A stretch of 64,000 bases of DNA from positions 29,511-93,510 of the forward strand of contig JAAVFJ010000017.1 in the NCBI GenBank assembly GCA_014800845.1, written 5' to 3'. The number at the start of each line of letters is the position of its first letter. Positions within the stretch are counted from its first letter, which is position 1. Shown in pieces: positions 59,595 to 64,000 of the stretch. The notes below the pieces were generated by a model, which was not told the DNA's origin, searched no databases, and was given only the letters and a program-made list of their open reading frames with translations. The DNA comes from Bacteroidales bacterium. Its GTDB lineage: Bacteria > Bacteroidota > Bacteroidia > Bacteroidales > Muribaculaceae. Position numbers and translations under genes: made by a program.

Positions 59595-59893
59595 AGAACT
59601 TCATCCAACGGAGAGCGAGTGGGCGGAGGCACCTGCTGAGAGGGTGTGCGCTGCTTTCGCGGCGTGCGCCCCGGTGCGCCTTTCGGCGAGCGTGGCTGCT
59701 TGCGGGCGGTTGAGTCGGACCTCGTCGGTCGTTCGGCGGGGAGGCGCAAGGTTTCCAGCCGGCGGTTGAGCGCGGCTTCCGCCTCCGTGTTGACCGGCGG
59801 CTCCGCGCGCTGATTGCGCAGCAGGGCGGCGGTGAGGCATGCCACACACAGGAGCAGAAAAATCAGTGTGCCTATGCGCTGCTCACGACTCAT
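59591..59893 (-). CDS. Small single-TM hypothetical protein
   Basis: The product has 100 residues. One N-terminal transmembrane helix (about 8-25, 'GTLIFLLLCVACLTAALL') is followed by a Pro/Arg/Thr-rich, probably disordered tail. It begins 4 nt after the stop of the NSS transporter on the same strand, so it is likely its operon partner. I recognise no family, and the low-complexity tail leaves some doubt that it is a real gene. Confidence 0.55.
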   Translation of the reverse strand: MSREQRIGTLIFLLLCVACLTAALLRNQRAEPPVNTEAEAALNRRLETLRLPAERPTRSDSTARKQPRSPKGAPGRTPRKQRTPSQQVPPPTRSPLDEVL

Positions 59894-59897
59894 GAGT

Positions 59898-61259
59898 TCA
59901 GAAGAATTTGTAGATGAAGATGGCGATAATGAGCAGCGGCGCCACGTAGCGAATGAGCTGCATCATAGGCTTATACATCTTTCCGCGCAGAGTGCCGTCG
60001 TTTGTCAGCTCGTTTTTAAGCAGCGATCGAGGCGCCACGAAGCCCACATAGATGCAGGTCAGGAAGGCGGCTATTGGGAGCAGATAGTTGGTGGAGAAGT
60101 TGTCGCAGAAGTCAAACAGAGACATGCCGAAGAGTCGCAACCCGGTGCCGCTCCCCAGCGAGAGGGAGCAGAGGGGCGAGAGAATGACGAAGGGGAGAAA
60201 CACCAGCAGCACGCTCTTTTTGCGTGAGAGCTTAAATCGGTCCTGCATACACTGGATGCACACCTCCGAGACGCTTACCGTGCTGGTGATGGCCGCGATG
60301 GCGAGCAGCAGGAAGAAGAGTATACTCCACACGCGCGTGCCGCTCATCTGGTAGAAAATCTCGGGCAGCGTGATGAAGACCAGGGCGGTGCCTTGCAGCT
60401 GTGCGTCGCCGTCGGCAAGCCCGAAGCTTGCAGCTGCCGGGAAAATAATCAGACCCATGAGTAGGGCTACGAGCAGCGCACAGCCCGTCACGGTGAAAGC
60501 GGTCCCGGTGAGCTTTACGTCCTTAGGATAGTAAGCGCTGTAGGTGAGCAGGATACCCATGCCGAGCGAGAGTGAGAAGAAGGCCTGGCCGAGAGCATCC
60601 ACGCACACGTCGGGGGTGATGACCGAGAAGTCGGGCATCAGGAAGTAGCGCACGCCCGCCGAGGCGCCCGGCAGCGAGAGGGAGACGCAGCAGAGCACCA
60701 GCAGAAGCAGGAAGAGCAGGGGCATCATCAGGTTGCTCAGTCGCTCAATACCCTTCTGCACCCCTTGCAGCAGAATCAGCACATTCACACCGATTACCAC
60801 TAAGGCCCATATTATTGGTTGCCAGGTAGATGTGAGGTTTTCGCTGAGTTTGGCGGTGAAGACCTGATCCATGTTCGCCACCGTCACCCCTTCGTAGAGC
60901 TCGCCGGTGACGGATTGCCAGAGATACTCCAGCGTCCAGCCGGCCACAACCATATAGAAAGCTGAGATAAGGAATGAAGCAAAGAGCGCGCAGGCCCCGG
61001 CAAGCCACCAGTGGCTACGGGGAGTGAAGCGCTTGAAGTCGGAAAGAGCGTCCCCCCGAGCGCCACGCCCTAACGAGAACTCCGCGAGCATCACGGGAAT
61101 GCCGAGCAGGAGCAGACAGGCTACGTAGATCAGGAGAAAAGCCGCGCCACCATTGGAGTGCACCTCATTGGGGAACCTCCAGACAGCGCCAAGGCCCACT
61201 GCGCTGCCTACGGTAGCCGCAATGAGCCCTATGCGGGAATTGAATTGAGTTTTTGCCAT
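59898..61259 (-). CDS. Sodium-dependent neurotransmitter:sodium symporter (NSS/SNF) family transporter
   Basis: The product has 453 residues with 11-12 membrane helices. The N-terminal signature 'SRIGLIAATVGSAVGLGAVWRFPNEVHSNGGAAFLLIYVACLLLLGIPVMLAEFSLGR' contains the unwound helix 1 that binds sodium and substrate in LeuT-fold transporters. It imports an amino acid or related compound with sodium. It lies 7 nt after the pullulanase on the same strand, an unexpected pairing; the substrate cannot be read from sequence. Confidence 0.94.
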   Translation of the reverse strand: MAKTQFNSRIGLIAATVGSAVGLGAVWRFPNEVHSNGGAAFLLIYVACLLLLGIPVMLAEFSLGRGARGDALSDFKRFTPRSHWWLAGACALFASFLISAFYMVVAGWTLEYLWQSVTGELYEGVTVANMDQVFTAKLSENLTSTWQPIIWALVVIGVNVLILLQGVQKGIERLSNLMMPLLFLLLLVLCCVSLSLPGASAGVRYFLMPDFSVITPDVCVDALGQAFFSLSLGMGILLTYSAYYPKDVKLTGTAFTVTGCALLVALLMGLIIFPAAASFGLADGDAQLQGTALVFITLPEIFYQMSGTRVWSILFFLLLAIAAITSTVSVSEVCIQCMQDRFKLSRKKSVLLVFLPFVILSPLCSLSLGSGTGLRLFGMSLFDFCDNFSTNYLLPIAAFLTCIYVGFVAPRSLLKNELTNDGTLRGKMYKPMMQLIRYVAPLLIIAIFIYKFF

Positions 61260-61266
61260 TAAGTGA

Positions 61267-63297
61267 TTATTTGCGGGCGAGGATGAGGGCGGAGGTGCCG
61301 GGTACGGATACCTTGCCTCCCTTCATGGTGCCCAGTGAGCCGGCAGGGTCAATCTTGCCGTCGATAGCTATAATCTGCCAGGTGCCGCCGGGAATTTTGA
61401 CGGTCTGGGCGGTCTCGGCGCCATTGAATACTACCTTGATTTCTTTCCATTCGTCCCCGCCGGCGTTGCCGGTCAGTGAGTAGGAGATGAGGTTGGGCTG
61501 CTTCTCGGAGTCAATCTTGTCAAACACAAGGTGCTTGGCGATATCCTGAGCAGAGGTGAGGCGGAAAGCCGGGTGGGCCTTGCGCAGCGCTATTAGTCCC
61601 TGATAGTAAGCAAACTGGTCGGCGTTGTCACTCTTCAGCGTCCAGTCTATGGCGTTGATGGAGTCGGGGCTGTTGTAGGAGTTGTGCACGCCCTTCTTGT
61701 CGCGGAACACCTCTTCGCCGGCAAACATAAAGGGGGTGCCCTGAGAGGTGAACACTATGGTCTGAGCCAGCTTGGCGGCACGCATGCGCAGCGAGTCGGA
61801 AGCCTCGGGCATAGAGTGGCGCAGCTTGTCGGTCAGGGTCAGGTCGTCGTGGCAGCTCACGTAGTTCACCACCATCTCCGGCGAAGTGGCGTAGGGGAAT
61901 TTGGAGTTATTACCCTTGCTGTAGTCCACCTGCGGGTGAGCTGTAGCGGCCACAATGCCTATTTTCACAGTCTCTTCGGAGCCGGGCTTGCCGGTAGCGA
62001 AACCGCGGTCGGAGGCGTTGGAGTAGTGACCCTTCACGGCATCGCGCAGATCGTCGGAGAAGACAGCTATATTCTCCATCTTGCTCACATTCTCCTTCAG
62101 CGCGCGGCGCTCCACGGGGAGCGGAGAGTCGCCGGCAGTCCATCCCTCGCCATAGACAAAGATGTCAGGACGCAGCGCCTTCAGCTCGGCAGCCACCTGA
62201 TTCATGGTCTCGGTGTCATGGATAGCCATAAGGTCGAAGCGGAAACCATCAACATGGTACTCGTCAGCCCAGTATTTCACCGAATTAATTATGAAATCGC
62301 GCATCTGCTGACGGTCAGAGGCAGTCTCATTGCCGCAGCCCGAAGCATCGGAATAGCGGCCATCGTCCCAATGACGGTGATAGTAGCCCGGGGCCGTAAG
62401 CTCAAAGTTAGAGCCATCGTTGTCAGCCGTGTGGTTGTAGACCACATCCATTACCACGCCGATGCCGGCATCATGGAGCGCCTTAATCATCTGCTTCATC
62501 TCGCGCACGCGGGTGGCCGGGTCACTCGGATTGGTGGAGTAGCTACCCTCCGGCGCATTATAATTCAGAGGGTCATAACCCCAGTTATAAGTGTTGGCAG
62601 GCAGATTGGTTTCATCTACGGAATTGTAGTCATAAGAGGGGAGGATGTGCACGTGAGTGATACCCAGCTCCTTAAGGTGGTCGATGCCGGTGGCCAGCCC
62701 CTGCTGATTGGTAGTGCCCGGCTCGGTGAGCGCCAGGAACTTACCCTTGTTGGCAATGCCTGAAGAGGGGTGAATGCTGAAATCGCGGTGGTGCATCTCA
62801 TAGAGAATCACGTCGGTGAAATTCTTCACCTGCGGACCGCGGTCATTCTCCCAGCCGGCGGGATTGGTGGTAGCGAAATCGATTATGGCGGCGCGCTTGC
62901 CATTGACCCCCACAGCCTTGGGCCACACGCCGGGAGTCTCATCGAGCCACTTGCCGCCGTGCTCAATCTGGAAAGTGTAGAACTTGCCGTAGAGCTGCTG
63001 GCCGGGCACCGTAGCTACCCACACACCCTTGGCGGGCTGAAAACTCATCGGGATAGTCTGCTCCGGCTTGCCGGTGTGGCCATCAGCGTAGATGTTCACG
63101 CGCGCCTGAGTGGCAGCCGGGCTCCAGAGCTTGAAGTGAGTGCCCATATTGTCTATGGCAAGCTCCAGGTCATCGCCATTGTAAGTAGGATAAGATTCAA
63201 ACTGAGCATCAAAACGCTGCGGAGCATTATCCGCAAACGCACTGCCAGAGAGCAGCGCTATGGAAAGGGCCGTAGCCATAAATCGGTTAAACTGCAT
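61267..63297 (-). CDS. pulA: Type I pullulanase (GH13)
   Basis: The product has 676 residues with a signal peptide (about 1-22). A CBM48-type N-terminal domain lies at about 45-135. The GH13 barrel carries the pullulanase marker 'YNWGYDPLNYNAPEGSYST' (about 234-252), the nucleophile region 'VDGFRFDLMAIHD', the acid/base 'FVYGEGWTAGD' and the third acid 'YVSCHDDLTLTDK'. It cleaves alpha-1,6 branches of pullulan, amylopectin and glycogen. With no lipobox it is probably periplasmic. It complements the starch-type sus genes at the other end of the window, though not in the same operon. Confidence 0.95.
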   Translation of the reverse strand: MQFNRFMATALSIALLSGSAFADNAPQRFDAQFESYPTYNGDDLELAIDNMGTHFKLWSPAATQARVNIYADGHTGKPEQTIPMSFQPAKGVWVATVPGQQLYGKFYTFQIEHGGKWLDETPGVWPKAVGVNGKRAAIIDFATTNPAGWENDRGPQVKNFTDVILYEMHHRDFSIHPSSGIANKGKFLALTEPGTTNQQGLATGIDHLKELGITHVHILPSYDYNSVDETNLPANTYNWGYDPLNYNAPEGSYSTNPSDPATRVREMKQMIKALHDAGIGVVMDVVYNHTADNDGSNFELTAPGYYHRHWDDGRYSDASGCGNETASDRQQMRDFIINSVKYWADEYHVDGFRFDLMAIHDTETMNQVAAELKALRPDIFVYGEGWTAGDSPLPVERRALKENVSKMENIAVFSDDLRDAVKGHYSNASDRGFATGKPGSEETVKIGIVAATAHPQVDYSKGNNSKFPYATSPEMVVNYVSCHDDLTLTDKLRHSMPEASDSLRMRAAKLAQTIVFTSQGTPFMFAGEEVFRDKKGVHNSYNSPDSINAIDWTLKSDNADQFAYYQGLIALRKAHPAFRLTSAQDIAKHLVFDKIDSEKQPNLISYSLTGNAGGDEWKEIKVVFNGAETAQTVKIPGGTWQIIAIDGKIDPAGSLGTMKGGKVSVPGTSALILARK

Positions 63298-63440
63298 GAA
63301 AAATTCGGGTTATAAGTTAGGAGGCGTAGACAAAAACAGTCACCACCACCTAAATAACGCGATACAGCCCCCTTTAGTATCATTTCAGCATATTTAACAC
63401 CCCGCCACCCGCCTCCGCAACCAATCATCTATTCCTTCCT

Positions 63441-63698
63441 CAAACTGCACTAAATTACTGTAAATGGGGTGTGCAAACTGCACTAATTTACTGTAAACGG
63501 GGTGTGCGGACTGCACTAATTTACTGTAAATGGGGTGTGCAGACTGCACTAAATTACTGTAAATGGGGTGTGCAAACTGCACTAATTTACTGTAAATGGT
63601 GTGTGCAAACTGCACTAAATTACTGTAAATTAAGTGTGCAGACTGCACTAATTTACTGTAAATGGGGTTTGCAGACTGCACTATTTTACTGTAAACGT
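63441..63698. repeat. Eight-copy 33-bp tandem repeat array
   Basis: Eight units start at ACTGCACTA near 63444, 63477, 63510, 63543, 63576, 63609, 63642 and 63675, exactly 33 bp apart. Every unit contains the palindromic TTACTGTAA; three have the longer ATTTACTGTAAAT. Units differ by a few bases, mostly at the palindrome edge and in the GGGGTGTGC[AG][AG] linker. The array may be a multi-site protein-binding region. It is not a CRISPR, because there are no unique spacers. Confidence 0.92.
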
Positions 63699-63801
63699 TA
63701 AGAACCGGAAGTGGGAAAAGAGTTGTTGTAGCCCCTTGATGTTTGAAGATTCAAGAACGAAGTGCAAAGCTTTGAAGGAATCGGAAAGTACAAACCAGCT
63801 C

Positions 63802-63847
63802 CTCGGGAGGGGATGCCCGAGCGGCGGGGGCGGCCGAGACCGCCCCC
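63802..63847. other. Two adjacent GC-rich hairpins
   Basis: CTCGGG (63802-63807) pairs with CCCGAG (63816-63821). GGGGGCGG (63826-63833) pairs with CCGCCCCC (63840-63847) across a 6-nt loop. No T-run follows on the plus strand. They lie downstream of the small RNA terminator on the minus strand. Confidence 0.6.
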
Positions 63848-63880
63848 AAGAGCGAAAAATGTAGAAAAAACAGGCAATAC

Positions 63881-63903
63881 AAAAAAAGGAGACCGAAGTC
63901 TCC
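63881..63903 (-). terminator. Intrinsic terminator with UUCG tetraloop
   Basis: On the minus strand GGAGAC (63903-63898), TTCG, GTCTCC (63893-63888) is followed by TTTTTTT (63887-63881). It is an ideal rho-independent terminator. Confidence 0.88.
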
Positions 63904-63948
63904 TCAGGATTAATTAATTTTGTGTTGCTATGTACAAACAACTAACCC
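63881..63948 (-). ncRNA. Candidate small RNA of about 68 nt
   Basis: A consensus promoter (63954-63984) predicts a minus-strand transcript starting near 63948. A perfect intrinsic terminator ends it at 63881-63903: GGAGAC, TTCG tetraloop, GTCTCC, then seven T. The intervening 45 nt are AT-rich, with no start codon followed by a meaningful frame. No match to a named RNA family was recognised. It could also be the 5' attenuator of a gene further left, but none lies there on that strand before pulA. Confidence 0.55.
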
Positions 63949-63953
63949 TGGCG

Positions 63954-63984
63954 CAAAGGTACATAATTTCTACCATGCGTCAAA
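63954..63984 (-). promoter_or_regulatory. Promoter of the candidate small RNA
   Basis: On the minus strand TTTG (63984-63981) is followed after 19 nt by TACCTTTG (63961-63954), matching the Bacteroidetes consensus at both boxes. Confidence 0.75.
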
Positions 63985-64000
63985 ATGGTTTTTCAATGCA

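Larger units (their letters stand above)
63298..64000. other. 703-bp intergenic region with repeats, hairpins and a probable small RNA gene
   Basis: No protein gene is credible here. The region holds the 33-bp tandem array (63441-63698), two strong hairpins at 63802-63847, and a minus-strand promoter with a terminator about 70 bp downstream (63881-63984). The short frames that run through the tandem array are a consequence of its 33-bp period. Confidence 0.7.

Noticed and set aside
59554..59849. Alternative minus-strand frames over the 100-residue gene
   Set aside because: They lack a signal or TM helix and do not abut the upstream transporter; the 59591-59893 frame starts 4 nt after it.
61684..62763. 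359-residue frame antisense to pullulanase
   Set aside because: The pullulanase active-site motifs on the other strand leave no doubt about which strand codes.
63441..63698. Possible CRISPR array
   Set aside because: All 33 bp of each unit are repeated with only minor differences; there are no unique spacers and no cas genes.
63394..63701. Repeat-protein frames on both strands
   Set aside because: The 33-bp period keeps frames open automatically. Both strands give low-complexity 11-residue repeats with no signal or start context.
63681..63941. 86-residue minus-strand frame
   Set aside because: It begins at a TTG inside the predicted small RNA, runs through the perfect terminator and GC-rich hairpins, and has low-complexity proline content.

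Overview
The window comes from a Bacteroidales chromosome, most likely a gut Muribaculaceae or close relative (inference). The evidence is the SusC/SusD pair with SusE/F-like lipoproteins, repeated promoters of the Bacteroidetes type (TTTG or TTG, about 17-22 nt, then TAnnTTTG), the fused MurF-alanine racemase, the Bacteroidales form of class II aldolase, a DUF2851 protein and GG-leader peptides served by a C39 exporter. Most genes look GC-rich. A few blocks are visibly AT-richer: the toxin-antitoxin pair, the leucine-rich repeat gene, and the peptide cluster at 45.5-52.2 kb.

Layout. 1-6.6 kb: the end of a starch-type polysaccharide utilisation locus (susC end, susD, two SusE/F-like lipoproteins, and a separately promoted secreted protein). 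6.7-7.6 kb: a voltage-gated cation channel with a calcium-type selectivity filter. 7.6-8.4 kb: a non-coding region built from two inverted copies of a structured repeat around a small TIR element. 8.4-9.7 kb, minus strand: rnpA-yidD-tatD. 9.7-14.6 kb, minus strand: a four-gene polysaccharide export cassette. 14.8-19.2 kb: pdxA followed by a probable lipid or polymer head-group module (nucleotidyltransferase, ATP-grasp, CDP-alcohol phosphotransferase, HAD phosphatase). 19.3-20.1 kb: a zeta-type toxin with a small upstream partner. 20.2-28.5 kb: a five-gene operon combining a vWA-like lipoprotein, a small membrane protein, a tubulin-like protein, a giant actin/Hsp70-like protein and a membrane-anchored protein. 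28.6-42.9 kb: mostly housekeeping genes (mutS, DUF2851, pheT, yebC, a TPR and beta-barrel pair) with an AT-rich LRR gene among them. 43-45.4 kb: Fic protein and aldolase. 45.5-52.2 kb: a RiPP cluster. 52.3-61.3 kb: murF-alr, two flippases, rpsO, an Fe-S F420-dehydrogenase-like protein and an NSS transporter. 61.3-63.3 kb: pullulanase. 63.4-64 kb: a 33-bp tandem repeat array and a promoter-terminator unit that looks like a small RNA gene.

The two most interesting systems are these. (1) The 20.2-28.5 kb operon puts a tubulin-superfamily protein and an actin/Hsp70-fold protein beside an envelope lipoprotein and two membrane proteins. It reads as an uncharacterised envelope or membrane-remodelling machine. 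(2) The RiPP cluster at 45.5-52.2 kb has two paralogous Cys-rich precursors with an identical GG leader and a conserved cysteine register. They come with a radical SAM/SPASM maturase, a TonB-dependent-receptor-like outer membrane protein and a C39-peptidase ABC exporter. The intergenic DNA also deserves attention: a repeat pair with compensatory stem changes, two small elements sharing terminal inverted repeats, and several promoters that sit almost on top of start codons.
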